Assembly: GCF_016107325.1 (NCBI RefSeq) | Contig: NZ_RCVT01000004.1 | Span: 205,074-269,073, forward strand | DNA from: Sphingomonas sp. MA1305 | GTDB lineage: Bacteria; Pseudomonadota; Alphaproteobacteria; Sphingomonadales; Sphingomonadaceae | Length of the DNA: 64,000 nt | Reading direction: 5' to 3' | Shown: piece after piece, positions 15,084 to 23,641 of the stretch | How positions within the stretch are numbered: the first letter of the stretch is position 1 | How the letters are laid out: every line of letters starts with the position of its first letter | Program-made: the position numbers and the translations under genes | The notes under the pieces: generated by a model | Told to the model about the DNA's origin: nothing | Seen by the model: only the letters and a program-made list of their open reading frames with translations | The model's database searches: none

Positions 15084-16985
15084 TCACTGGCAGGCCAGAC
15101 ACTCGTCATAATCCGTCGTCTCGCCGATCTCGAACTTCGGCGCGCTGATCGTATTGTCCGCCTCGACGCCGCCGCTGCCGGCGAAGCCGGCACGCTGCAC
15201 CGACTTGGAGCGGAGGTAATAGAGCGACTTGATGCCCAGTTCCCAGGCGCGGAAGTGGAGCATCAGCAGGTCCCACTTCTCGACGTCGGCGGGGATGAAC
15301 AGGTTCAGCGACTGCGCCTGGTCGATATAGGGCGTGCGGTCGCCGGCCAGTTCGAGCAGCCAGCGCTGGTCGATCTCGAAGCTGGTCTTATAGCAGTCCT
15401 TCTCCTCCTGGTTGAGGAAGTCGAGGTGCTGGACCGAGCCGCCATGTTCGAGGATCGAATTCCACACCGCGTCGCTGTTCTTCGCCTTTTCGGTGAGCAG
15501 CTTCTCGAGATACGGATTCTTGACCGCGAAGCTGCCCGACAGCGTCTTGTGGGTGTAGATGTTGGCCGGGATCGGCTCGATGCAGGCCGAGGTGCCGCCG
15601 CAGATGATCGAGATCGACGCGGTCGGCGCGATCGCCATCTTGCAGCTGAACCGCTCCATCACCCCCATGTCGGCGGCGTCGGGGCAGGGGCCGCGCTCGA
15701 TCGCGAGCTGCATCGACGCTTCGTTCACCTGCGCGTTGATGTGCTTGAAGATGCGCAGGTTCCACGACTTGGCCATCGCCCCCTCGAACGGCAGGCCGCG
15801 TGCCTGCAGGAAGGAGTGGAAGCCCATCACGCCGAGGCCGACCGAGCGTTCGCGTGCCGCGCTATAGGCGGCGCGCTCCATGCCCGGCTCGTGGCGGTCG
15901 ATGTAGTCCTGCAGCACGTTGTCGAGGAAGCGCATCACGTCCTCGATGAACTGCTTATCGTCCTTCCACTGGTCCCAGGTCTCGAGGTTGAGGCTGGACA
16001 GGCAGCAGACCGCGGTCCGGTCGTTGCCGAGGTGATCCTTGCCGGTCGGCAGCGTGATCTCGCTGCACAGGTTCGACGTCGACACCTTGAGGCCGAGGTC
16101 GCGGTGATGCTTGGGCATCGCCTTGTTCACATGGTCGGCGAAGACGATGTACGGCTCGCCGGTGGCGAGGCGGGTCTCGACCAGCTTCTGGAACAGCGCG
16201 CGCGCATCGACCTTGCCGCGGACGCTGCCGTCCTTGGGGCTCTTCAGCTCCCATTCGGCACCGTCGCGCACCGCCTCCATGAAGGCGTCGGTGAGCAGCA
16301 CGCCATGGTGCAGGTTGAGCGCCTTGCGGTTGAAGTCGCCGCTCGGCTTGCGGATCTCGAGGAACTCCTCGATCTCGGGATGCGAGATGTCGAGATAGCA
16401 GGCGGCGGAACCGCGACGCAGCGAGCCCTGGCTGATTGCCAGGGTGAGCGAATCCATCACGCGGACGAAGGGGATGATGCCGCTAGTCTTGCCGTTGAGG
16501 CCGACCGGTTCGCCGATGCCGCGGACGTTGCCCCAATAGGTGCCGATGCCGCCGCCGCGCGACGCCAGCCAGACGTTCTCGTTCCAGGTGTCGACGATGC
16601 CGTTGAGGCTGTCGGGCACCGAGTTGAGGTAGCAGCTGATCGGCAGACCACGACCGGTGCCGCCGTTCGACAGCACCGGCGTCGCCGGCATGAACCACAA
16701 GCGGCTGATGTAATCGTAGATGCGCTGCGCATGCGCCTGATCGTCGGCATAGGCGCTAGCGACGCGGACGAACAGATCCTGGAAGCTTTCGCCCGGCAGC
16801 AGATAGCGGTCCTTCAGCGTCTCCTTGCCGAAGTCGGTGAGCAGAGCGTCGCGGCTATGGTCGACGTCCAGCGCATAAGGCTGGGCGACCGAACGGCTGC
16901 CGGTGGCGGCGGGCGCCGGCGTGGTGACGGTGGTGTCGAGCGTGTCTACGGTCATCGTCGCGTCCTGCGTATCCCTGAAATCCAT
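15084..16985 (-). CDS. nrdA: Ribonucleotide reductase class I alpha subunit
   Basis: A 633-residue catalytic subunit reducing ribonucleoside diphosphates. Key residues are visible: the active-site Cys in PISCYLN, the NLCSEI motif (Asn-x-Cys-x-Glu), the partner Cys in AVCCLSSLNL, the radical-path tyrosines in SLYYLRSKS, and the C-terminal CLACQ dithiol that is re-reduced by thioredoxin. The N-terminus enters the reductase domain almost at once, with no room for the roughly 90-residue ATP cone of E. coli NrdA (761 residues). The ATG at 16985 has GGAG about 11 bases upstream; ATG 16955 is an alternative with AGGA about seven bases upstream. Confidence 0.94.
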   Translation of the reverse strand: MDFRDTQDATMTVDTLDTTVTTPAPAATGSRSVAQPYALDVDHSRDALLTDFGKETLKDRYLLPGESFQDLFVRVASAYADDQAHAQRIYDYISRLWFMPATPVLSNGGTGRGLPISCYLNSVPDSLNGIVDTWNENVWLASRGGGIGTYWGNVRGIGEPVGLNGKTSGIIPFVRVMDSLTLAISQGSLRRGSAACYLDISHPEIEEFLEIRKPSGDFNRKALNLHHGVLLTDAFMEAVRDGAEWELKSPKDGSVRGKVDARALFQKLVETRLATGEPYIVFADHVNKAMPKHHRDLGLKVSTSNLCSEITLPTGKDHLGNDRTAVCCLSSLNLETWDQWKDDKQFIEDVMRFLDNVLQDYIDRHEPGMERAAYSAARERSVGLGVMGFHSFLQARGLPFEGAMAKSWNLRIFKHINAQVNEASMQLAIERGPCPDAADMGVMERFSCKMAIAPTASISIICGGTSACIEPIPANIYTHKTLSGSFAVKNPYLEKLLTEKAKNSDAVWNSILEHGGSVQHLDFLNQEEKDCYKTSFEIDQRWLLELAGDRTPYIDQAQSLNLFIPADVEKWDLLMLHFRAWELGIKSLYYLRSKSVQRAGFAGSGGVEADNTISAPKFEIGETTDYDECLACQ

Positions 16986-17562
16986 CGGCCCCGTCGCTCC
17001 TTGTCCTGTCGTCCGCCGGGGCACCGGGGCACGCCAAATGCAGCGTGACGGCGCCGGCCGGGGATCGTATAGCCTTGGTCGTCCACCGCCCCGGGGCATG
17101 CGGCCGGATCCCCCCGCGATCTGCGGCGAATGCCAGCTTTATACCATCCGTAGGGTCGGCCCCCGAAACCAACCCCCATAAATTGTGGCAAACCGTGCCG
17201 GGAGGCAAGAGGTTAATGATGCGCCGACGATCCGGTTCCGGCGGTTGTGACGGCGCTGTTACGGACCCGGGCGATGCGACGCGCGGACTTCTGCGGGTTT
17301 CGCGAATGGCAAGGGGGCGGGGGCGACCGGAAAATATTTTCTATCAACCGATCCGGGCCGAAAACCGCCCGGATCGGCTGTTTCGGCATAGGGCGGGCGG
17401 GGTGGCACCGCCCGACCGGCGGGGAGCGCCACCACCGCCGATGGCTCGCCCGCAAGTCGTTGCGCCAGCAGTGAAATGCTTCTGCCTCGGCAGAAGCGAG
17501 GACGCTGTCGGCTGAACCACCCACCGACGGGGCGTGCTGCCGGCGCCCGCGCGCCTGCCCGC
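16986..17562. other. Intergenic region upstream of nrdA
   Basis: About 580 bases without a convincing gene. It should hold the nrdA promoter (a TATAAA at 17143-17138 on the minus strand with a TGG extension is one candidate). It also holds a perfect 12-base palindrome GAAAATATTTTC at 17330-17341 and the hairpin at 17348-17377. Open frames here are low-complexity Arg/Pro. I could not identify NrdR boxes with confidence. Confidence 0.6.
17348..17377 (-). terminator. Hairpin downstream of the GGDEF-EAL gene
   Basis: Perfect 11-bp stem (17348-17358 and 17367-17377) with an eight-base loop. On the minus strand it is followed by TTGATAGAAAATATTTT. It lies about 185 bases beyond the stop of the minus-strand GGDEF-EAL gene, so it could terminate that transcript; the distance makes this uncertain. 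Confidence 0.4.
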
Positions 17563-20196
17563 TCAACCCGTCCGACGGAGCGCGCGGGCTACCGGCTGGT
17601 TGAGCAGGTCGAGGTCGAAGGCGTCGAGGAACTGCAGGCCAGCCTTGCCGTCCCGCGCCCAAGCGACGCGAGCGGTGACCATTTCATTCTCGACCAGCTC
17701 GATCAGGACGTCGAGCCCGGTTGCGTCGCCGTCGATCGACAGTCCCTCGACCAGCGCGCCGTGGGGCGAGATGTCGCGGACGCGCACGTCGCCGCGCGCC
17801 GTGCCGAGCGCGATCCGGGCGGAGCGCAGGATGCGGGTGCGCGGGCCGCGGCTGATCTTGTGCCCGACCGGTGCCAGGCGATCGCCCTGCAACTGCTCCT
17901 GCACGCCGTCGGCCGGCACCGGCCGACCATAGACGAAGCCCTGGATGTGGCTGCAGCCGAGCGCGCGGACCAGCGCGATCTCGTCCTGCACCTCGACCCC
18001 CTCCGCCGTCGTCTCCATGCCCAGGGTTTCGGCGAGCGTGACGATCGCCTTGATGATCGCGGCGTTGCGGTTGCCGGGCTGCACCGCGCCGCGGACGAAG
18101 GACTGGTCGATCTTGATCTTGTCGAACGGCGCGTTGCGCAGATAGCCGAGCGACGAATAGCCGGTGCCGAAATCGTCGAGGCTGAGTCGGATGCCGAGCC
18201 CCTTCAGCGCCTTGAACATCGAATCCGACGAATCGTTGAGGAAGGCGCTCTCCGTGATCTCCAGCTCCAGCCGGCGCGGCGGCAGGCCGGCATGGCCCAG
18301 CGCGCTGGCGACCAGCGAGGGCAGCGCCGGATTGGCGAATTGCAGCGGCGACACGTTGACCGCGACGCGGACCGGCCGCGGCCAGCGCGCCGCCTCGCGA
18401 CAGGCGGTGCGCAACACCCATTCGCCGAGCGGCGCGATCAGCCCCGATTCCTCCGCCACGGGAATGAAGGCGGTCGGCGAGATCGGCCCGCGCGTCGGGT
18501 GATTCCAGCGCAGCAGCGCCTCATAGCCGACGATGCTTTCGTCGAGCGTGCTGACCAGCGGCTGGTAAACGAGGTGGAAGCCGCCGTCGTTGAGGGCGGT
18601 GCGGATATCGTCCTCGAGCTGCTTGCGGGTGCGCGCACCTTCCAGCATCTCCTCGGAGAAGAAGCGATGAACGCCGCGCCCGTCCGCCTTGGCGGCATAG
18701 AGGGCAAGATCGGCATTGCGTATCAGCTCCTCGGCATCCTCGCCATGGTGCGGCGCGATCGCGACGCCGATCGAACAGCCGATCGACACCGAATTGTCGT
18801 GAACGAAATAGGGCTGGGACAGCGACCGGATCAGATCATTGGCCAGGGCGGCGAGCGTGTCGCGCTTGTCGAGGCCGGGCAGCAGGACCTGGAATTCGTC
18901 ACCGCCAAGCCGGCCGACCAGGCCCTTGTCGCCGACGCCACGCTGCAGCCGCTGCGCGACCTGGACGAGCAATTCGTCGCCGGCCTGGTGGCCGAGCGTA
19001 TCGTTGACCGCCTTGAACCGGTCGAGGTCCATCAGGAACAGCGCCGCTGGGCGATAGGGGCCGGCCTGCTGCTGTAGGGTCTTGTCGAGGCTGTGCCGCA
19101 TGCGCTGGCGATTGGCGAGGCCGGTCAGGCTGTCGAACAGCGCGAGGCGGGTGATCTCCGCCTCCGAACGGCGCTGTTCGGTGAGGTCGCTGCCCGAACC
19201 GATGAAGCCCTGGAACCGGCCAAGATGATCGACCAGCGGCCGGCCGGAGATCGACCACCAGCGGTCGGGCTCCTTCGCCTGCGTCGCGCAGACGGTATAG
19301 TCGGCAAAGGAGGTGCGCGACGACAGATGGAAGGCGAGCGTCCGCTCGGTTCCCGGTGCGACGCTGTCGAGGCGCAGCACGTCGATCAGCATCCGGCCGA
19401 GCGGCGTTTCCGCGTCGCGCGCCAGTGCGCCGGCGACCTTGGCCGACAGATAGGTCAGCCGCCCGTGGCGATCGGTCTGCCAGAACCAGCCGGCGCCATG
19501 CGCCTCGAACTCGCCGATCATCCGCGTCGCAAACTGGCCGGCCTCGCGCTCCTCGGCACTGGCGCGGCTGGCGGCGATGTCGATGCGGGCGACGCGCAGC
19601 GAGGCGAGCGCCAGCCCCGTCAGGACCAGCGCGGCGACACCGACCGGCGCCCAATGGTGGCTGAGGATGGCGAGCATCAGCACCAGCCCGCCGCCGAAGG
19701 CGAGACTGGCGGCGCGAACCGGATGCAGGATCAGGGCGGTCATGCCCGCCGCGCCGAGCATGCCGACGAAACTGGCGAGCTGCAGCGGCCCTGCGGGCAG
19801 CGCGATGGTCGACCACAACATCGCCATGATCGCCGCGGCCATGCCACCGCCGGCCAGTGCGAAGCTGCGTGTGCGCAGATGCGCCGGCCAGGTGCGCACC
19901 TCCTGTCGGACAAGCAGCGCATAGCCGGCGAGCGACAGCGCGATCAGGAAGCCCCCGTGGATGAGCGCGGCGGCCACCATGCCGGGCTGGCGCAGCGCCA
20001 GCGTCGCGCCGATCAGGATCAGCATGGCGAATCCCTGCGCCAGCATGGCGAACGGCCAGACCACGCCGACCAGATGCAGGCCGGAATCGTGGCTGCGCAG
20101 GAAGCGGTCGCCGCCTTCGTCGGTCAGGCCGAGCAGCTGCGCCGGAGAGGTGTTCCGTTCGGCATCGATAGCGGCGCGGCTCGGGATGATCGGCAT
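17563..20196 (-). CDS. Membrane PAS-GGDEF-EAL-PilZ cyclic-di-GMP protein
   Basis: An 877-residue bifunctional-looking cyclic-di-GMP enzyme. The N-terminus has about five to six membrane helices (residues 40-205), then a PAS-like sensor (about 220-345, WFWQTDRHGRLTYLS). The GGDEF domain has its motif intact at 431-435 and no RxxD inhibition site just upstream. The EAL domain has EAL at 559-561, the ITES strand near 647 and DDFGTGYSSL at 674. A C-terminal PilZ-like domain (about 783-870, RTRILRSARI...VRDISPHGALVEG) probably binds cyclic-di-GMP as feedback. Both catalytic motifs look complete; the net activity cannot be predicted. Confidence 0.9.
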   Translation of the reverse strand: MPIIPSRAAIDAERNTSPAQLLGLTDEGGDRFLRSHDSGLHLVGVVWPFAMLAQGFAMLILIGATLALRQPGMVAAALIHGGFLIALSLAGYALLVRQEVRTWPAHLRTRSFALAGGGMAAAIMAMLWSTIALPAGPLQLASFVGMLGAAGMTALILHPVRAASLAFGGGLVLMLAILSHHWAPVGVAALVLTGLALASLRVARIDIAASRASAEEREAGQFATRMIGEFEAHGAGWFWQTDRHGRLTYLSAKVAGALARDAETPLGRMLIDVLRLDSVAPGTERTLAFHLSSRTSFADYTVCATQAKEPDRWWSISGRPLVDHLGRFQGFIGSGSDLTEQRRSEAEITRLALFDSLTGLANRQRMRHSLDKTLQQQAGPYRPAALFLMDLDRFKAVNDTLGHQAGDELLVQVAQRLQRGVGDKGLVGRLGGDEFQVLLPGLDKRDTLAALANDLIRSLSQPYFVHDNSVSIGCSIGVAIAPHHGEDAEELIRNADLALYAAKADGRGVHRFFSEEMLEGARTRKQLEDDIRTALNDGGFHLVYQPLVSTLDESIVGYEALLRWNHPTRGPISPTAFIPVAEESGLIAPLGEWVLRTACREAARWPRPVRVAVNVSPLQFANPALPSLVASALGHAGLPPRRLELEITESAFLNDSSDSMFKALKGLGIRLSLDDFGTGYSSLGYLRNAPFDKIKIDQSFVRGAVQPGNRNAAIIKAIVTLAETLGMETTAEGVEVQDEIALVRALGCSHIQGFVYGRPVPADGVQEQLQGDRLAPVGHKISRGPRTRILRSARIALGTARGDVRVRDISPHGALVEGLSIDGDATGLDVLIELVENEMVTARVAWARDGKAGLQFLDAFDLDLLNQPVARALRRTG

Positions 20197-20357
20197 GCGG
20201 ACAGCGTAACAATGTCTGGTTGCCGAAGGGTTTAGAGGCGGAAGCGAATCGATGGGACCGCCGCCGAGGCGCGGCCCGTGTCGGGCCGACCGCGGCGGGG
20301 GCCTTGGCGGGCGGGGCGGGGGGAATTAAGGCTTCGGCGCAAAGGAGCCTGTTGCCC

Positions 20358-21911
20358 GTGATCTCCCATCATCCTGCCGCGTCGACCGGCGCGATCGTCA
20401 CCATCCGCCCCTACGACCTGATCGAGAGCGTCGCCGACGCGCTGCAGTTCATCAGTTACTATCATCCGATGGACTATATCCGCGCCCTGGGCGAGGCCTA
20501 TGCCGCCGAGCAGAGCCCAGCCGCCAAGGATGCGATGGCGCAGATCCTGACCAACAGCCGGATGTGCGCCGAGGGGCACCGTCCGATCTGCCAGGATACC
20601 GGCATCGTCACCGTCTTCGTCAAATGGGGCCAGGATTGCCGGCTGGAGGGCGATCGCAGCCTGCAGGAGGTGGTCGACGAGGGGGTGCGGCGCGCCTATC
20701 TCCATCCCGAGAACAAGCTGCGCGCGTCGATCCTCGCCGACCCGGCCTTCACCCGTCGCAACACGCGCGACAACACGCCCAGCGTGTTGCATGTCGAGAT
20801 GGTGCCGGGGGCGCAGGTCCATGTCGACGTCGCGGCCAAGGGCGGCGGCAGCGAAAACAAGACCAAGTTCAAGATGATGAACCCCAGCGATTCGATCGTC
20901 GACTGGGTGCTGGAAATGATCCCGCAGATGGGCGCCGGCTGGTGCCCGCCGGGCATGCTGGGCATCGGCATCGGCGGCACCGCGGAAAAGGCGATGGTGC
21001 TCGCCAAGGAATCGCTGATGGGCCAGATCGACATGGCGCAGCTCAAGGCGCGCGGGCCGAAGAACGACCTGGAGGCGCTGCGCATCGAGCTGTTCGACAA
21101 GGTCAATGCGCTCGGCATCGGCGCGCAGGGGCTGGGCGGTCTGTCGACCATCCTCGACGTCAAGATCCTCGACTGGCCGACGCATGCCGCGTCCAAGCCG
21201 GTGGCGATGATCCCCAATTGCGCCGCGACCCGTCATGCGCATTTCACGCTGGATGGCAGCGGGCCGGTCTATCTCGAAGCGCCGAAGCTCGACGAATGGC
21301 CCAAGGTCGACTGGCAGCCGGACAGCGCGGCGATCCGCGTCGACCTGGACACGCTGACCCCCGAGGTGGTGCGGACGTGGAAGCACGGCGACCGGCTGCT
21401 GCTCAACGGCAAGATGCTGACCGGCCGCGATGCCGCGCACAAGCGCATCGCCGATATGCTGGCCAAGGGTGAGGAGTTGCCGGTCGAGTTCGAGGGCCGC
21501 GTGATCTACTACGTCGGGCCGGTCGACCCGGTCGGCGAGGAAGTGGTCGGGCCGGCGGGGCCGACCACAGCGACGCGGATGGACAAGTTCACGCGCATGA
21601 TGCTCGAGCAGGGCCTGCTGGCGATGGTCGGCAAGGCGGAGCGCGGCCCCGCCGCGACCGAGGCGATCCGCGATCACCAGAGCGCCTATCTGATGGCGGT
21701 CGGCGGCGCCGCCTATCTGGTCGCGCGCGCGATCAAGGGCAGCAAGGTGGTCGGCTTTGAAGACCTCGGCATGGAGGCGATCTACGAGTTCGAGGTGAAG
21801 GACTTCCCGGTCACCGTCGCGGTCGACGCCGAGGGGCAGAACGTCCACCAGCTCGCGCCGTTGGTGTGGCGCGAGAAGATCGCGCGGGAAGGGCTGCTGC
21901 AGCCGGCGTGA
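20358..21911 (+). CDS. Class I fumarate hydratase (iron-sulfur)
   Basis: A 517-residue oxygen-sensitive [4Fe-4S] fumarase that interconverts fumarate and malate in the TCA cycle. Cluster cysteines are recognisable in HRPICQDTGI, GWCPPGMLG and NCAATRHAHF. The C-terminal half carries the VGPVDPVGEEVVGPAGPTT motif of the beta-type domain, so both domains are fused in one chain. The GTG at 20358 has AAAGGAG about ten bases upstream; a TTG at 20352 is also possible. The gene stands alone, and its antisense strand happens to be open over a long distance. Confidence 0.93.
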   Translation: MISHHPAASTGAIVTIRPYDLIESVADALQFISYYHPMDYIRALGEAYAAEQSPAAKDAMAQILTNSRMCAEGHRPICQDTGIVTVFVKWGQDCRLEGDRSLQEVVDEGVRRAYLHPENKLRASILADPAFTRRNTRDNTPSVLHVEMVPGAQVHVDVAAKGGGSENKTKFKMMNPSDSIVDWVLEMIPQMGAGWCPPGMLGIGIGGTAEKAMVLAKESLMGQIDMAQLKARGPKNDLEALRIELFDKVNALGIGAQGLGGLSTILDVKILDWPTHAASKPVAMIPNCAATRHAHFTLDGSGPVYLEAPKLDEWPKVDWQPDSAAIRVDLDTLTPEVVRTWKHGDRLLLNGKMLTGRDAAHKRIADMLAKGEELPVEFEGRVIYYVGPVDPVGEEVVGPAGPTTATRMDKFTRMMLEQGLLAMVGKAERGPAATEAIRDHQSAYLMAVGGAAYLVARAIKGSKVVGFEDLGMEAIYEFEVKDFPVTVAVDAEGQNVHQLAPLVWREKIAREGLLQPA

Positions 21912-21978
21912 GCGAAGGCGCGGCGGCTGTCGGTTCTGGGATGCGACCGCACCGCGAGGTGCGGCGCGGCAGGCGCCG

Positions 21979-22563
21979 CTACTTGCGCCGATAGACGAGG
22001 AAGAAGGTCGGCCGTCCGTGCGCCGAGCCGAAGCTAGACGTCGGATTATCCAGGCCGAGCGCGGTGGCGCGGCGGGAGAGTGTTTCGCCTTGCAGCGCCT
22101 GCATGACCGCATTGGCGTCGGCGAGGGGCAGATTCGCGGCATAATCGCCGCTGACTTCGCACAGGCTGCTCGCGCATTGCACGGTGAGCGCATTGCCGCC
22201 GCCGATCTGCGGGATCTCGGCCAGGGCGTTGCGCAAGCCGGCTTCGCTGCGCGATGCCCAGGCGGGATCGCGCGGTTCGGCGCGGAAACGGGCATGAAGC
22301 TGGGCGGGCGAGATACCGTCCGGCGGCAAAGTGGCCGCGATGTCATCCGGTTGGGGTGTGACGCCGGCGGCGGCTGGCGACGGGGCCGGGGCAGCGCGGG
22401 GCGCGACTGTCGCGGCGGCTGCCGGCGCCGGTGACGCGGCGACGACCGGGACCTCGTCAGCGGCGGCGCGCGGCGGCGAAGTAGGCCGTCGCCCGGCATA
22501 CCAATAGCCGAGCCCGGCGAGCGCGATCACGGCAAGCGCGACGATCCAGTTCCGCTGCGCCAT
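21979..22563 (-). CDS. Membrane-anchored hypothetical protein
   Basis: A 194-residue protein with an N-terminal membrane anchor (about residues 7-23, WIVALAVIALAGLGYWYAG), an Ala/Pro-rich linker (about 30-80) and a C-terminal domain of about 110 residues. That domain contains two Cys in VQCASSLCEVSG, which probably form a disulfide, so it likely sits in the periplasm. The start at 22563 has a GGGAGG site five bases upstream. I do not recognise a family. It lies just downstream of the structured region at 22.6-22.9 kb. Confidence 0.65.
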   Translation of the reverse strand: MAQRNWIVALAVIALAGLGYWYAGRRPTSPPRAAADEVPVVAASPAPAAAATVAPRAAPAPSPAAAGVTPQPDDIAATLPPDGISPAQLHARFRAEPRDPAWASRSEAGLRNALAEIPQIGGGNALTVQCASSLCEVSGDYAANLPLADANAVMQALQGETLSRRATALGLDNPTSSFGSAHGRPTFFLVYRRK

Positions 22564-22634
22564 CCATACCTCCCTTACCGGACAGTCTAGGTCGGATGCG
22601 GACCGGTGGGAAGAGGCGGCCCCATATGAGAAGA

Positions 22635-22858
22635 GGTTGCCGGACACCCCTCACGAGTGTGCCCGACAACCCCTAAACATGGTCAGCGGCCGGAGAGCTC
22701 CAGCCCGGGAGACCATGAGGCCTCTTCAACCCTTGCCGGCATCGTTGATTGGGGGAGGATACCCCCCGATGCGGCGTCAACAGGTCTTAGAAGCCAGTCC
22801 CCCGAACGAACTGAACCGACCCCATTGCTGAACCATGAGACATCGGATCACCTCCTTT
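22635..22858 (-). ncRNA. Candidate structured RNA or leader, minus strand
   Basis: Two helices stand out. Arms 22635-22647 and 22659-22671 pair over 13 positions; on the minus strand the two irregular positions are G-U wobbles, whereas on the plus strand they would be A-C mismatches, which favours a minus-strand RNA. Arms 22736-22745 and 22767-22775 form a second helix with one bulge around a G5/C5 inner stem. The 5' end carries a small ORF with a very strong ribosome site. I could not match the region to 6S, SRP, RNase P, tmRNA or a known riboswitch. Confidence 0.4.
22787..22843 (-). CDS. 18-residue small ORF with perfect Shine-Dalgarno
   Basis: ATG at 22843 opens MSHGSAMGSVQFVRGTGF, then a stop. 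Seven bases upstream of the ATG is AGGAGG within a 14-base sequence (22845-22858) fully complementary to the 3' tail of 16S rRNA, the strongest ribosome site in the window. It may be a translated microprotein or a leader peptide controlling the RNA that follows. Translation is inferred from the ribosome site alone. Confidence 0.4.
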   Translation of the reverse strand: MSHGSAMGSVQFVRGTGF

Positions 22859-22985
22859 CGCTTGTGGATAGCCAAGTGACGAGGACCCCCGCCACACCAC
22901 CAATGTGCGCACCAAGGCGTCGAGATACAAGTCTTGTTTTACGGCGCCGTCTGCGCGACATTGGTCGCCCGTTGCCAATGTGCGG

Positions 22986-23525
22986 CTAGCCGCGGCAATC
23001 CTCCGTCACGCGTCCGATTTCGGCCCAGGCCGGCACGACCAGCGTCGCCGTGCCCGGCTGCTCGACGGCGATATGGCCGCGGCTGAACGCCATGGCGTCG
23101 AGCAGGCGGTCGTCCGCCGCCAGCGCGGCCGCGACATAGGGCGGGGTGCCGCCGGTCGGCTGCACCGAAAGCTGGCGCGTCGTGCTGGTGGTGCGGATGA
23201 CGAGCGGCGCCGCCGCGCTGCCGCTGCGCGACACATACATCCGACGCGCGGCCCGGTCGCAGCGCAGGGTCAGCAGCGCGTCGCCACCCGCCGGGCCGAA
23301 CAGCGCCAGGCTGCCGCGGCCGTCCTGGCGGTAGGTCCAGGTGCCCGGCGTCGGCGGCCAGTCGCGCCAATCGTCAGCCAGCGGTTGGACGACCGGGCGC
23401 GGTGTCGGCCGCGCCGCGACCGGGGGCGGCGCCGGCGTGGGCTCGGGCGCGACCTGCGGCACGCAGGCGGCGGCAAGCGCGGACGCCAGAACGGAAAACA
23501 GGCGGGGCCAGGAGCGTGTCGACAT
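22986..23525 (-). CDS. Predicted lipoprotein of unknown function
   Basis: A 179-residue protein with a lipoprotein signal ending in LAAAC near residue 21, a proline-rich linker (about 24-48) and a beta-rich globular domain. Recognisable local features are GTWTYRQDGRGSLALFG and a pair of Cys (LRCD and the C-terminal EDCRG) that could form a disulfide. It should be periplasmic and membrane-tethered. No functional family is recognised. It is divergent from the PRC-barrel gene. Confidence 0.7.
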   Translation of the reverse strand: MSTRSWPRLFSVLASALAAACVPQVAPEPTPAPPPVAARPTPRPVVQPLADDWRDWPPTPGTWTYRQDGRGSLALFGPAGGDALLTLRCDRAARRMYVSRSGSAAAPLVIRTTSTTRQLSVQPTGGTPPYVAAALAADDRLLDAMAFSRGHIAVEQPGTATLVVPAWAEIGRVTEDCRG

Positions 23526-23574
23526 GGCGGCGGCTTATGGGCGATGCGGCCGGGCGCCTCAACCCGCGTCCGCG

Positions 23575-23599
23575 GGAACCGCCGTGGCGGCCGGGCGGT
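23575..23599 (+). promoter_or_regulatory. Possible EcfG-type stress promoter
   Basis: GGAAC at 23575-23579 and CGGTT from 23596, 16 bases apart, upstream of the PRC-barrel gene. General-stress promoters of alphaproteobacteria read GGAAC-N16/17-CGTT; the -35 match is exact and the -10 match is imperfect. Confidence 0.3.
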
Positions 23600-23641
23600 T
23601 CACCTGCATCAACCCCAACGTCCTCGCGTCCAGGAGCCGCC

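Larger units (their letters stand above)
22564..22985. other. Intergenic region with structured RNA signals
   Basis: About 420 bases between two minus-strand genes, lacking a conventional ORF but rich in inverted repeats. It contains the hairpin at 22635-22671, a nested helix at 22736-22775, an 18-codon ORF with a perfect ribosome site, and an ACAAGACTTGT palindrome near 22930. These are listed separately. Confidence 0.6.

Noticed and set aside
15054..17048. 664-codon plus-strand frame opposite nrdA
   Set aside because: Lies wholly antisense to nrdA, whose motifs are unambiguous; composition is the His/Arg/Ala-rich pattern of GC-rich shadow frames.
17213..17662. 149-codon minus-strand frame upstream of nrdA
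   Set aside because: Low-complexity Arg/Pro/Ser translation, overlaps the 3' end of the GGDEF-EAL gene and has no motifs.
17476..19077. 533-codon plus-strand frame opposite the GGDEF-EAL gene
   Set aside because: Shadow of a clearly identified gene; no recognisable motifs.
20232..22499. 755-codon minus-strand frame opposite fumarase
   Set aside because: Antisense to a complete class I fumarase; no domains, low-complexity Arg/His sequence.
22845..22858. Fragment of a 16S rRNA gene
   Set aside because: The plus strand matches the 16S 3' tail for 14 bases only; flanking sequence has no rRNA similarity. A Shine-Dalgarno site on the minus strand explains it better.
22635..22858. 6S, SRP, RNase P or tmRNA gene
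   Set aside because: I looked for the conserved SRP loop, RNase P core strings and a tmRNA tag sequence and saw none; the class stays open.
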